A DNA stretch of 64,000 nt, taken from contig NZ_JACHNH010000001.1 in the NCBI RefSeq assembly GCF_014205335.1, forward strand, positions 4,024,501 to 4,088,500, read 5' to 3'. Below are positions 33,995-42,675 of this stretch, piece by piece. The translations under genes were made by a program, and so were the position numbers. Below the pieces are notes generated by a model, which saw only the letters and a program-made list of their open reading frames with translations, did no database searches and was not told the DNA's origin. Position 1 is the stretch's first letter, and each line of letters begins with the position of its first letter. The stretch comes from Amorphoplanes digitatis (GTDB lineage Bacteria; Actinomycetota; Actinomycetes; Mycobacteriales; Micromonosporaceae).

Positions 33995-34750
33995 TCAGCC
34001 CAGGGCCGCGCCTACCTGGTCGGCCAGGGTCACCGCGACGCGGCGTTCGCTCAGCGGTGCGGACGTCTTGGGTACGGCGCTCAGCAGGTAGCGGCCGTGC
34101 AGGAGGCCGGCGTTCTCGACGAGTAGCTCGATGTCGGTGTCGGCCGGCAGACCCTTGCGCTCGACGTCCCACACGCTGCCCTTCCACAGGATCTGGCCGT
34201 CGCGGCCGAGGCGGGGCGGGCTGCCGAGGCCGGCGACACCGGGCTGGTACCGGGCGCTCCGCAGGTGCAGGGTGTCCACCAGTTGGCCGGACACCTGCTT
34301 GATCAGGTCCTGGGACGACCCGCCGGTCGCGCCGATCTCGGCGGCGGCCTGAATGCCTGCCAGGTAGCCGGCCTCGCGGTTGGCGACGGCATGCTGCCGG
34401 CGACCCCACACGGCCAGTTCGGTCACCGCTATACCCACCGCCATCAGCAGCACGAGCGTCTCGACGTCGGACCCGTCCCCGATGGTGAAGCGCTGATAGG
34501 GGGCGGTGAAGAAGAAGTCGAACCAGACGCCGGCGGACAGCGCCGCCAGATAGCCGGCCGGGCGGTTGCCGAACGCTGCCACGGCGACCACGACCACGAC
34601 GAGCAGGAGCGCGACGTCGGTGTTCTCGATGCGGTCGCGCAGCGGCACCAACATCGCCGAGACGGCGAAGGGAGCTACGACCGCGAGAACGACGGCGAAT
34701 CCGTCCCGTCTGCGCGAGGTGGCCACCGCTCGACCATACTCACGAACCAT
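33995..34750 (-). CDS. DUF4118 membrane protein, KdpD-like sensor part without kinase
   Basis: The 251-aa protein has four close membrane helices (about 18-120) with the DUF4118 motif GNRPAGYLAALSAGVWFDFFFTAP, as in the membrane unit of KdpD. A GAF-like cytosolic part (about 130-251) follows. No HisKA or ATPase domain follows; the frame stops at DQVGAALG. It may be a truncated sensor or a genuine short regulator that partners another kinase. The start is uncertain because no ribosome site is obvious. A 24-base stretch near 33894 resembles the kdpE 3' region, which hints at a decayed neighbouring regulator. Confidence 0.75.
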   Translation of the reverse strand: MVREYGRAVATSRRRDGFAVVLAVVAPFAVSAMLVPLRDRIENTDVALLLVVVVVAVAAFGNRPAGYLAALSAGVWFDFFFTAPYQRFTIGDGSDVETLVLLMAVGIAVTELAVWGRRQHAVANREAGYLAGIQAAAEIGATGGSSQDLIKQVSGQLVDTLHLRSARYQPGVAGLGSPPRLGRDGQILWKGSVWDVERKGLPADTDIELLVENAGLLHGRYLLSAVPKTSAPLSERRVAVTLADQVGAALG

Positions 34751-34773
34751 CGTGGGGCGTGGCGCTTTTCGAG

Positions 34774-35916
34774 TCAGGCGGCCGGAGGCGCCGCGTTCGC
34801 CTTGCCGTTGAGCGCGGTGACGACCGTGTCCGGTTCGGTGCGCAGGCCGGTCCGGATCGTCTCCAGCATGGTCAGGCCCTGCGCCGCCAGCGAGGCGACC
34901 GCGCTGTTCAGGCCCTCGGCGCCGTCCAGCACGGTGACGTTGGCGCCCTGTAGGCCCTGCGCCGCGGCACGCAGCATCTCCGGCAACTGCTGGATGAGCA
35001 GTTGGTCCAGGGCGATCCGGTCCTGCGCCGCGGCCGCCTCGGCGGACAGCTTTGTCGCGTCCGCCTGAGCGCGGGCCAGCGTCCGGATCCGCTCCGCCTC
35101 GGCCTCCGCCGGGCGTACCACCTCGGCGATCAGCTCGGCCTGGCGCAGCTCCGCGTTCTTCTGGGCGACGATCGAGCGTTCCACAAGTACGTCCTGCTGA
35201 GCGCGGGCGGCGGCGAGCGGACCGGCCTGCGCGGCCGTCTGCTGGGCCTGGTCGATCTCGGCCTGGTACTCGGCCTGGGCGATGGCGGTCTGGCGGGCGT
35301 ACTCGGCCTGGTGGCGCATGCTTTCCTGCTGCGCCATCGCGCTCGCCTGGTCTGCCGCGGCCTGCGCGACCTTCGCCTCCTGGTTGACCCGGGCCTGGTG
35401 CGGCGCGGCCAGGGCGCGGATGTAGCCGACGCCCTTGTCGTCGATGCTGCTGATCTGCAGGGAGTCCACGGCGAGGCCGATCCGGGCCATCTCGGTCTTG
35501 CTGGCGTCGACGATGGCGTCCGCGAGCGTCTGCTGCTCCCGGATGATCGCCTCGACGGTCATGCTGCCGATGATGCTGCGCAGGTGGCCGCTGAAGATCC
35601 GGCCGACGAGGGTGGACATCTGGCTCTGGTCACCCTGGAAGCGGCGGGCGGCCGCGGCGATCGACTCGTGGTCGTCGCCGACCTTGAACGCTATGACCGC
35701 CTGTACGGCGAGGGTCAGGCCCTGCTGGGTGTAGCAGTCCTCGATCACCTCGGCCTCCTGCATGGCCAGGGTAAGCCGGGTGGCCTTGGAGAAGATGGGC
35801 ATGACGAAGACGCCGTGCCCAGTGACGATCTTGAACGGCAGCGCGTCGTGCCCGCGCTGCTTGCGACCACTGATCAGAAGCGCTTCATTGGGGGCGGGTA
35901 CCCGATAACCGAACAC
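34774..35916 (-). CDS. flotillin-like SPFH-domain protein
   Basis: The 380-aa protein has an SPFH/band-7 domain (about 5-170; MFGYRVPAPNEALLISGRK, DALPFKIVTGHGVFVMP) and a long Ala/Gln/Glu-rich coiled coil (about 190-320), as in flotillins. It lacks a clear membrane helix at the start and probably attaches peripherally or by a hairpin. Flotillins organise membrane microdomains and influence fluidity. It is paired with an NfeD-like gene 3 bp upstream, the standard partnership (established knowledge). The start is GTG. Confidence 0.88.
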   Translation of the reverse strand: MFGYRVPAPNEALLISGRKQRGHDALPFKIVTGHGVFVMPIFSKATRLTLAMQEAEVIEDCYTQQGLTLAVQAVIAFKVGDDHESIAAAARRFQGDQSQMSTLVGRIFSGHLRSIIGSMTVEAIIREQQTLADAIVDASKTEMARIGLAVDSLQISSIDDKGVGYIRALAAPHQARVNQEAKVAQAAADQASAMAQQESMRHQAEYARQTAIAQAEYQAEIDQAQQTAAQAGPLAAARAQQDVLVERSIVAQKNAELRQAELIAEVVRPAEAEAERIRTLARAQADATKLSAEAAAAQDRIALDQLLIQQLPEMLRAAAQGLQGANVTVLDGAEGLNSAVASLAAQGLTMLETIRTGLRTEPDTVVTALNGKANAAPPAA

Positions 35917-35919
35917 TTT

Positions 35920-36186
35920 TCACAGCCCTTCCTCGACGCCGCGGGCGCTGCCGTCCGCCGGCACGGCCGGCCATGGCTCGACGTCGATCTGGCGTGCGCC
36001 ACGGCTGTTGATGACGAGTACCTCCGCGCCGGCCGGAACGGCCGTCTCGGCGTACGCGAGGTAATAGTGCGCGATGCCCTCCACTACCAGCCGTACCTCT
36101 CCGGGGCGGCCGCCGCCGCGGATGCCGTTGATCACGGTCCCTGTCCTGCCGACCAGCGTCTGACTCGCCACGGCTGAATTGTGCAC
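35920..36186 (-). CDS. NfeD-like OB-fold protein
   Basis: The 88-aa protein holds an OB-fold core (LVGRTGTVINGIRGGGRPGE, then VRLVVEG, EVLVINSRGARQIDVEPW) like the soluble C-terminal domain of NfeD. It lacks membrane helices. NfeD proteins are encoded next to flotillins and probably bind them. It ends 3 bp before the flotillin gene, so they form one operon. The start is GTG, with some uncertainty. Confidence 0.75.
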   Translation of the reverse strand: MHNSAVASQTLVGRTGTVINGIRGGGRPGEVRLVVEGIAHYYLAYAETAVPAGAEVLVINSRGARQIDVEPWPAVPADGSARGVEEGL

Positions 36187-36356
36187 CTGGCGAGGCGGGA
36201 ATGCCCGTCTCGAAAAGCGCGCCTATCCGACAGTTACGCGACTACCAAGACCTCGGAGATGAAGCGGAGCGGGAGCGGCGTGCCGAGTGTGTCCAGCGCC
36301 CGCGCGAGCGCCACGGTGCTGCCCAGGCCGGCGCCGTGGGAACTGGCCGCTCGTCC

Positions 36357-36911
36357 TCACCAGTCGCTTGCGGTGGTGACCACCTCGGCGTGGGGCGGCA
36401 GCACGGCGATCGGGCAACCCGTGCGTCCGAGGAGTGCCTGGACGGTGCTGCCGAGCGGACCGGCGTCGGTCGCCGGTCTGCCGCGGGCCGCGATCACGAG
36501 CAGGGCGGCGTCGGCGCTCAGCGCGGTCAGAGCGTGGACCACGTCGTGGTCGTGCAGGATTTCGCGTTCGGCGTCCGCGGCCTGGGCCGGCGTCAGGTGG
36601 TCATAGAGCACCGCCGACAGCAGACGGTCGGCGTCGGAGATCGTGTCGTGGCGGCTCATCCGCAGGCCCGGCGCCGCCGTGGCCCGACCCGCCCAGACGT
36701 GGACCACCCGAAGCGGAACCCCGAGGTGGCGGGCCTGCGCCGCGGCGTAGCGCAGGATCGGACCCGGATTGGCGTCGTCGTCGACTGCCGCGACGACCGG
36801 ACCCGCCGGATTCGTCGCTGTGCCGCTCACGAGCACAGGACCGGGTGAACGGTCGTATGTTCGGGCTTCGGGACCCTCGAGGGCGAGCCGGTCACCGATG
36901 TCGGCGTTCAT
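36357..36911 (-). CDS. universal stress protein, single UspA domain
   Basis: The 184-aa protein has a 38-residue N-terminal extension and then one UspA fold (VVAAVDDDANPGPILRYAAA to GCPIAVLPP). The nucleotide loop is ARGRPATDAGPLGSTVQALL, a variant of G-2x-G-9x-G-S with fewer glycines, so ATP binding is uncertain. The ATG follows GGAGG. A perfect DosR-like box lies about 120 bp upstream. It belongs to the same stress set as the gene at 37393. Confidence 0.88.
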   Translation of the reverse strand: MNADIGDRLALEGPEARTYDRSPGPVLVSGTATNPAGPVVAAVDDDANPGPILRYAAAQARHLGVPLRVVHVWAGRATAAPGLRMSRHDTISDADRLLSAVLYDHLTPAQAADAEREILHDHDVVHALTALSADAALLVIAARGRPATDAGPLGSTVQALLGRTGCPIAVLPPHAEVVTTASDW

Positions 36912-37030
36912 GGCGGCCTCCCATGGTGCGATGCGGCGGGTTCGGCGCTTGCCGGGTGCCCCGCCTCGTGTCGGACGGGCATCCGGTGGGCGTCACGGCA
37001 AGCATCGTCCTCAACCGTGGGCCGGTGACA

Positions 37031-37044
37031 GGGCCATTGGTCCC
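37031..37044. promoter_or_regulatory. DosR-like box GGGCCATTGGTCCC
   Basis: The palindrome lies 120-133 bp upstream of the single-domain stress protein start (minus strand) and is identical to the boxes at 12364 and 37292. Confidence 0.65.
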
Positions 37045-37291
37045 CTTATCTGGTCAGATGCCCAGGATGCCGCACGCCGGCTCGGGCCGCGTGCCGAGCC
37101 GCCGTCACGGCCGACGCTTCTCCAGCGTTGCCGAAGGTCGTCCGGGGGTCAGGGCCGGAGGTCCTCTCCGTTGTCCCGTTTCGAGATGAAGGCCCATCGG
37201 CGATGTTCGTCGAGCCGACACGGCGGGTGGTCGGCACGGCGCAGCGCCGATGGGCCGCACCCAGCTTGCCGCCGCGCCGCGGCGAGGGTCA

Positions 37292-37305
37292 GGGCCATTG
37301 GTCCC
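37292..37305. promoter_or_regulatory. DosR-like box GGGCCATTGGTCCC (second copy)
   Basis: This identical palindrome is 381-394 bp from the nearest downstream start (36911) and lies just past the 3' end of the 37393 gene. It may be an orphan or belong to a lost gene. Confidence 0.55.
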
Positions 37306-37392
37306 GAGTGGCGCACCCGCGGGCCGGTCGGCCGGGTGGTGCGCGACGGCGCCGACGTGGTGGTTCCCGCGGCCGGCGTGTGGACGCCGCCG

Positions 37393-38259
37393 TCATCGCG
37401 CCGCCTCGTCCTCGGCACCGGAATGGACGATCAGGACCGGGCAGTCCGCGTGTTGCAGCAGGCCCGTGACGGTGGAGCCGAGCAGGGCGCCGGTCATCGT
37501 GCCGCTGCGGCCACCGCCGACGACGACGAGCCCGGCGGTGCGGGAGGCGTCGCCCAGCCAGAATGCGGCGCTCTGGTGGGTCAGCACGGCCTCGACCGGC
37601 AGGCCGGGGTACTTCTCACGCCACGGCGCCAGCCGCTGGTCGAGCCGGGCCCGCTCGGCGGCGTCCTGCTCGGGGTAGGTGATCACGGCGGCGGGCGGCA
37701 CGTCGGTGAGCCACAGCGGGGCGGGCGGCAGCTGCGAGTGCATGACGATGAGCGGCCGGTTGCGGCCGGTCGCCGCCTCGAACGCCGCCTCCAGGAGCCG
37801 ATCGTCGCCGGCGGGGGTGTCGTCCACTCCGGCGACGACCGGCCCGTCGGGTGTCGCGCGGCCGCGTACGACGACGACCGGGCACGCGGCCCGCGTGGCC
37901 ATCCGCTGGCTGACCGAGCCGAGCAGCAGGCCGGCGACGCCGCCGCGGCCGCGGCTGCCCAGGACGAGCAGTTCGGCGCCGCGGGCCAGGTCGAGCAGGC
38001 GCGGCACCGCGGGTCCGGCGAGCGCCTCGGTGGAGATGGCGGCGTTCGGTGCGGTCTCGCGGGCACGGTCGTCGGCGAAGGCGAGGACGGCGTCGGCGGT
38101 CAGCCGGGCCACGTCGATCCACTCCTGCGAGTCCCCGTCGTAGGCGTACACGATGCGCAACGGCAGTTCCCGGCGTTCGGCCTCGGCGGCGGCCCACCGC
38201 ACGGCCGAGAGGCTGGAGTCGGTGCCGTCGGTGCCGACGATGATGGGCCGTCTGGTCAT
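37393..38259 (-). CDS. universal stress protein, two UspA domains
   Basis: The 288-aa protein resembles the one at 7561 in length and order. Domain one starts PIIVGTDGTDSSLSAVRWAA and has the full ATP loop GSRGRGGVAGLLLGSVS. Domain two has a degenerate GGGRSGTMTGALLGSTV. The ATG at 38259 follows GGAGG; the longer frame is not supported. A box matching GGGCC-N4-GTCCC stands 79-92 bp upstream. It is likely induced with the hypoxia block. Confidence 0.92.
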   Translation of the reverse strand: MTRRPIIVGTDGTDSSLSAVRWAAAEAERRELPLRIVYAYDGDSQEWIDVARLTADAVLAFADDRARETAPNAAISTEALAGPAVPRLLDLARGAELLVLGSRGRGGVAGLLLGSVSQRMATRAACPVVVVRGRATPDGPVVAGVDDTPAGDDRLLEAAFEAATGRNRPLIVMHSQLPPAPLWLTDVPPAAVITYPEQDAAERARLDQRLAPWREKYPGLPVEAVLTHQSAAFWLGDASRTAGLVVVGGGRSGTMTGALLGSTVTGLLQHADCPVLIVHSGAEDEAAR

Positions 38260-38337
38260 GGCTGCCTCCGTCTTCGATCTCCTTCGATCGTCTGCCAGGC
38301 GCTCCGGTCCGGGCAGAGCGCCAGGTCCCGTCCGGGC

Positions 38338-38351
38338 GGGCCGGAAGTCCC
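38338..38351. promoter_or_regulatory. DosR-like box GGGCCGGAAGTCCC
   Basis: It fits GGGNC-N4-GNCCC exactly and lies 79 bp upstream of the two-domain stress protein start on the complementary strand, an activator-like position. Confidence 0.6.
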
Positions 38352-38410
38352 GCCCTGGTCGAGGCCTCGCGGCGTGCCCAGCTGATCGTCGTGGGCAGCC
38401 GCGGGCACCC
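38352..38410 (+). pseudogene. universal stress protein fragment
   Basis: About 20 codons read PALVEASRRAQLIVVGSRGH, the start of the UspA ATP loop, then break off. It lies on the plus strand opposite to the intact gene and has no start. It is a second UspA relic in the window, like the one at 11116. Confidence 0.6.
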
Positions 38411-38654
38411 ACCGTGCCGGGCGTCGCCGCCGTCGGCCTCGGTCCGACCTCGGAGTCCCGGAACGGAGGGTGAGACGGCCGGCCCGTCGCGTGACGAGCC
38501 TCCGGCCACCGCGCCCGGCGCGACGGTGATGTGTCGACAACCCGCTACATCCCGGTTGCCGACGGTCTCGGCCGGTCGACCGTGCTCGATTAGGATTGCG
38601 CAGAGCGCGCCGCGCCCTGCTCGGTCCGGCATCGGCTCGACAGAGGAGCGCAGC

Positions 38655-41600
38655 ATGAGTCAGCCGCTTCGATATGATCCGCCGATCTCGAACCGCGCGC
38701 TGATCCTGCGGCCCCGCCTGCTGGCCCAGCTCCAGGACCGGTTCCACTATCGCCTGACGGCGATCGTCGCGGCGCCCGGCTTCGGGAAGACGACGCTGCT
38801 CGCGCAGGCCGTGGTGGAGAACGCGTTGTCCCCGCACGGCGACGACAAGTGGTTGACCTGCCAGAAGAACGACCTGGCGCTGTCGTACTTCTGTTCTGGG
38901 ATCTTCGCCGCGGTCGGCATCGACACCCCGCCCGCGGAGAGCCCGCGGGAGGCCGCGCTGGCCGTCGCCGAGGCCATCTGGGGTGCCGCGCCGGAGCACG
39001 TCGCACTGATCATCGACGACATCCACCACATCGGCCCGGACTCGGCCAGCGGGCAGCTGCTCGCCGAGCTGGTCGCGGAGCTGCCCCGCAACGGGCACAT
39101 CGTCCTGGCCTCCCGCCCACCCGTTCCGCCGCTGACGCACCGCCTGGTCGCCAACGGGGACGCGATGGTCATCAACGAGGCGGACCTCCAGTTCCGCAGC
39201 GAGGAGATCGCCGAGTTCGCGGATCTGCGCGGGGTGCGCACCGACCTCCTGAGCACCGTCGGCGGATGGCCCGCCCTGGCGGAGCTGACCGCGACGGCCG
39301 GTCGCCAGGCGGTCACGGGCTATGTCTGGGAGGAGCTACTCGGCCCGAGCTCCTCCGATCGCCGTCAGGCCCTGGAGCTGCTGGTCACCGTCGGCGGTGC
39401 CGACGACGAGATCGCCGCGGCGGTTCTGGGCCGCCGGCTCAGTCTGGAGAAGATGCTCGACGGCCTGCCGCTCGTGGTGCGCTCGCAGAACGGATGGTGG
39501 TCGTCGCACGGCCTCTGGCAGTCGGCCCTGCAGGACCAGGTCGACTACGACTGGGCCGTCGCCGCCCGCCGGACGGCGGCCGCCGTGCTCCGCGGCCGCC
39601 GGCGGTACCACGAGGCGATGGCGCTGCTGCTCGACGCGCAGGCGTGGGACGAGGCCCGCGAACTCGTCGTCGACGTCTGCGAGGTCTTCACGCCGCTGGT
39701 GCCGGTCGACGTCCTCGCCGGGTGGATCCGGCGGATGCCGCCCGAGGTGCAACAGACCCCGGAGGGGCTGCTGCTGGCCGCGATGGCGATCGAGCCGTCG
39801 AACCCGGCGAAGGCCGAGCAGCTGCTCAAGAGCGCACTCTCGGCGGCCGAGGGGCAGCCGCCGGTCCGGTTCGCGTGCGTCAACGCGCTGCTGCTGATCG
39901 CCTTCTGGCGCGGTGACCGCGAGCAGATGATCGCCCTGACCGGGTGGCTCGCCGAGCTCGCCGCGGCCGGCCACGCGGAGGCGCTGGCCCTCGCCGCGCT
40001 CCTGCGATCGCTGCTCGCCACCGACCCGGAGGTGGTGCGCACCGAGATCGCGTCGGCCGGCCTGATCGCGAACGCCCCGCTCAGCCCGGTGTCCAACTGG
40101 CTTCTCATGCACATCGTGCTCCTCAAGCTGGGCGACCCGGCGGGAGCCGAGCCGCTCGCCCGGCGGACGCTGGCGCTGGCGCCGCCGTCCCTGCGGCCGG
40201 TGGCGCGCAGCGGACTGCTGGAGTCGCTGCGCCTGCTCGGCCGTTCCGCCGAGGCGGAGGCCCTGCTGCCCGACCTGCTGGCCGACCTCAACAGCTCGAC
40301 GGTGCTCTGCTCACCGGAGTTGGTCACGACCGCGGTCGTCATGCTGAGCCTGACCAATCGCGACCAGCAGGCGGCGGAGCTGATCCACTCCCTCGGCCCC
40401 ACCCTGCGCGCCTCCCCGGTCGTGTGGGCCCTGCTGGCCCGGGCTCTCGCGGACGCGTACCACGCGGTCGCCCTCGGCGACGAGGACCGGGCCGTCGCGG
40501 TGCTGCGGGAGGTCGCCGGGTCCGGGCTGATCCGCAGCCCGGCCGTGCTCCAGGTCTCGCCGGCGGCGCTGCCGTTGATCTACGTCCTGGTGCCGCGGGT
40601 GCGCGAACATTGGGACGCCGCGGCGCCACCCGGATGTTTCGCCGACACGCTGCGCGTGGTGCAGGCCCTGGTCGACGTGCGAGAGAACGGCACGCCGGCC
40701 CGGGTACGCGCGCTGCCGCTGACGACCCGCCGGATCGCCGGCGCACAGCTGCCCGTCTCGTGGGCCACGGAGCTGGCCGTCGCCCTGATCGCGGCGGGCC
40801 GGGCCGACGGCCGCGAGCTGTTGGACGAACTCGGCACCCGCACGCGCGCCACGCTGCGCAGGCTGACGGGGTCGCCGGCCGCGGATATCGCCGGCACCGC
40901 GCGCAGCCTGATCCGCAACATTCCGGCCATGCCGGCCTACCGGCTGCGGCTGCGGGTCCTGGGTCCGCTGCGGCTGGAGCGTGACGGTTCACCCGTCGTC
41001 GCGCCGGAGCTCGGCCGGATGCGCGTCCGGCATCTGCTCGGCTTTCTCCTGGTGCACCGCCGCACCACCCGCGCGGCGATCACCGCCGAGCTCTGGCCGG
41101 ATCTCGACGAGCGCAGCGCCGGGCGAAACCTCCGGGTGACCCTCGCCTACCTCCAGAATCTCCTGGAACCGGACCGGGCGGAACAGGAGCCGCCGTACTT
41201 CGTCCGCAGCACCGGCTCGATGCTGGAGCTGATCACCGACGAGTGTCTGCTGGTCGACGCCGACGAGTTCGACCGCATCGTGGAGGCCGCGAGCGCGCTG
41301 GAGCGCCAGGGCGCGCCGTCCGCGGCGCTGGCGGCGTACCGGCGGGCCATCGCCCTGTGGGGTGGCGACTTCCTCGCCGACGTCACCGAGGGTGCCTCGC
41401 TGGAGCTCGAGCGGGACCGGGTCCGCGGCCAGTTCGTGACGATCGCGATCCGGGCCGGGCACCTGCTGCTGGCGCACGGCGACGTCGATGCCGCGCTGGT
41501 ATTGGGCAAGCGGGTCCTCGGCGTCGCCGAGTGGTCCGAGACCGCGTACCAGTTGCTCATCGCCGCGTACCTGTCCGCCGGTGACCTCGCGAACGCGATG

Positions 41601-41789
41601 ACGCTGCTGCGCCGCTGTCACGCGATGCTGCGCGAGCTGGGGGTCAACCCGCACCAGCGAACCCAGGCGCTCGCTCAGCAACTCCGCGAACAACAGCACG
41701 GCCGCCCGGCCCGGCCGGGCGCCGGCCATTCTCCACCGGTACGCCGCCCGGCCGGCCGCGACGACATCGGAGAGCCGAACCTCCGGTAA
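38655..41789 (+). CDS. large STAND ATPase/BTAD transcriptional regulator (SARP-like)
   Basis: The 1044-aa protein has a MalT-like P-loop ATPase at the N-terminus (APGFGKTTLLAQ, residues ~40-50; LIIDDIHH as Walker B), a helical-repeat middle, and an OmpR-type winged helix plus BTAD domain at the C-terminus (~762-1010; RLRVLGPLRLERDG, AITAELWPDLDERSAGRNLR). SARP regulators normally carry the DNA-binding part first, so this reversed order is of the MalT/BTAD type. The ATG follows GAGGAG. The last ~30 residues are low-complexity and antisense to a relic gene. It may govern the neighbouring oxidative operon, but that is inference. Confidence 0.85.
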   Translation: MSQPLRYDPPISNRALILRPRLLAQLQDRFHYRLTAIVAAPGFGKTTLLAQAVVENALSPHGDDKWLTCQKNDLALSYFCSGIFAAVGIDTPPAESPREAALAVAEAIWGAAPEHVALIIDDIHHIGPDSASGQLLAELVAELPRNGHIVLASRPPVPPLTHRLVANGDAMVINEADLQFRSEEIAEFADLRGVRTDLLSTVGGWPALAELTATAGRQAVTGYVWEELLGPSSSDRRQALELLVTVGGADDEIAAAVLGRRLSLEKMLDGLPLVVRSQNGWWSSHGLWQSALQDQVDYDWAVAARRTAAAVLRGRRRYHEAMALLLDAQAWDEARELVVDVCEVFTPLVPVDVLAGWIRRMPPEVQQTPEGLLLAAMAIEPSNPAKAEQLLKSALSAAEGQPPVRFACVNALLLIAFWRGDREQMIALTGWLAELAAAGHAEALALAALLRSLLATDPEVVRTEIASAGLIANAPLSPVSNWLLMHIVLLKLGDPAGAEPLARRTLALAPPSLRPVARSGLLESLRLLGRSAEAEALLPDLLADLNSSTVLCSPELVTTAVVMLSLTNRDQQAAELIHSLGPTLRASPVVWALLARALADAYHAVALGDEDRAVAVLREVAGSGLIRSPAVLQVSPAALPLIYVLVPRVREHWDAAAPPGCFADTLRVVQALVDVRENGTPARVRALPLTTRRIAGAQLPVSWATELAVALIAAGRADGRELLDELGTRTRATLRRLTGSPAADIAGTARSLIRNIPAMPAYRLRLRVLGPLRLERDGSPVVAPELGRMRVRHLLGFLLVHRRTTRAAITAELWPDLDERSAGRNLRVTLAYLQNLLEPDRAEQEPPYFVRSTGSMLELITDECLLVDADEFDRIVEAASALERQGAPSAALAAYRRAIALWGGDFLADVTEGASLELERDRVRGQFVTIAIRAGHLLLAHGDVDAALVLGKRVLGVAEWSETAYQLLIAAYLSAGDLANAMTLLRRCHAMLRELGVNPHQRTQALAQQLREQQHGRPARPGAGHSPPVRRPAGRDDIGEPNLR

Positions 41790-41873
41790 GGACGGCGGTC
41801 CCGCCCGCAGTACGACGGCCAGGAGTTCGAGCAGGTGGTCGTCGTCGTACCAGTGCGCGCCGGACTCGTTCAC
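41700..41873 (-). pseudogene. N-terminal fragment of an actinobacterial sigma-factor-associated protein
   Basis: A GTG with GGGAGG upstream opens VNESGAHWYDDDHLLELLAV, then continues to VVAAGRAAYRWR. The pattern resembles small proteins encoded beside ECF sigma genes in actinomycetes (from memory). After about 55 codons the frame is antisense to the end of the BTAD regulator gene and loses similarity. The rest was probably lost when the BTAD gene was joined to this site. The boundary at 41700 is approximate. Confidence 0.5.
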
Positions 41874-42090
41874 CGCATACCTCCCGATGATCCGCCCGCC
41901 TCGCCCCGGGCGGCGGCTACCGGGAAGGACACCGGCGCGACCTCCGGTGATACCCCGTGACCGCACCCCGTGGTGCCGCGCCCGCTAACGCCCCGCTAGC
42001 GCCGGCGCCGCCTGCGCTGACGTGCCGTTAGCGGCCGTGCCGGAACGTCGGCCGAGTCAACGCGGTGAACATCAGGAAGCGGGGCGCGAG

Positions 42091-42675
42091 ATGACGCCAG
42101 ACGATGTCGCGGAGCTGCTCGACCGGGCGGCGGACGGCGATGCGGCGGCATGGAACACGATCGTCGAGGACTACAGCGTCCTGCTGCGGTCGGTGGTCCG
42201 CGGATTCCGGCTCGGCGAGGCCCGGTCCGCCGACGCCGTCCAGCTGACCTGGCTACGGCTGATCCAGAACCTCGACCGGATCCGGGATCCGAGAAGCCTC
42301 GCCGGCTGGCTCCGGATCACCGCGTACCGCATCTGCGTCAACATGATCCGGGAGTCGGCCCACGAGCTGCCGGTGGACGGGTACGAGGACCGGACGGTCC
42401 TGCGGTACGGATCCGCCGGCTCGGAGGCGGGGCCCGAGGAGTCGTTGCTGCGGCGCGAGCGGGTGACCCTGGTGCGCCGCGCCGTCGGGCGGCTGCCGGA
42501 GCGGCACCGCGAGCTGTTGACCATGCTGCTCGCGTCGCCGCCCCTGAGCTACGGGGAGATCTCCGATCGGCTCGGCATCCCGATCGGAAGCATCGGCCCG
42601 ACCCGCGCCCGCATTCTCCAGCGTCTCCGGATGGATCTCGAGTCACAGGACGTCAGGGACTTCGCGCTCGGCTGA
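42091..42675 (+). CDS. ECF-type RNA polymerase sigma factor
   Basis: The 194-aa protein has a sigma-70 region 2 (about 25-95; FRLGEARSADAVQLTWLRLI, WLRITAYRICVNMIRE) and region 4 (about 135-185; LPERHRELLTML, SYGEISDRLGIPIGSIGPTR). The ATG is placed at the family N-terminus MTPDDVAELLDRAADGD. It stands 136 bp before the P450 gene in the same orientation. It may transcribe that operon, and no intact anti-sigma gene was seen. Two GTCAAC/GTGAAC half sites (42056) with 9-bp spacing lie upstream, unlike the 11-bp spacing elsewhere. Confidence 0.9.
   Translation: MTPDDVAELLDRAADGDAAAWNTIVEDYSVLLRSVVRGFRLGEARSADAVQLTWLRLIQNLDRIRDPRSLAGWLRITAYRICVNMIRESAHELPVDGYEDRTVLRYGSAGSEAGPEESLLRRERVTLVRRAVGRLPERHRELLTMLLASPPLSYGEISDRLGIPIGSIGPTRARILQRLRMDLESQDVRDFALG

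Larger units (their letters stand above)
36912..37392. other. 481-bp intergenic region with two DosR-like boxes
   Basis: No convincing gene is present. Short open frames on both strands lack ribosome sites. Two identical palindromes stand at 37031 and 37292, 261 bp apart. The second lies just beyond the end of the upstream stress protein gene with no start nearby, so a lost gene may have stood between the boxes. Confidence 0.5.

Noticed and set aside
37046-37418. Small minus-strand frames between the two DosR-like boxes
   Set aside because: No ribosome site, no family resemblance and biased composition; more likely decayed sequence.
42056-42071. GTCAAC/GTGAAC pair upstream of the ECF sigma gene as another KdpE-type site
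   Set aside because: Half sites are 9 bp apart instead of 11, and the gene has no link to potassium.
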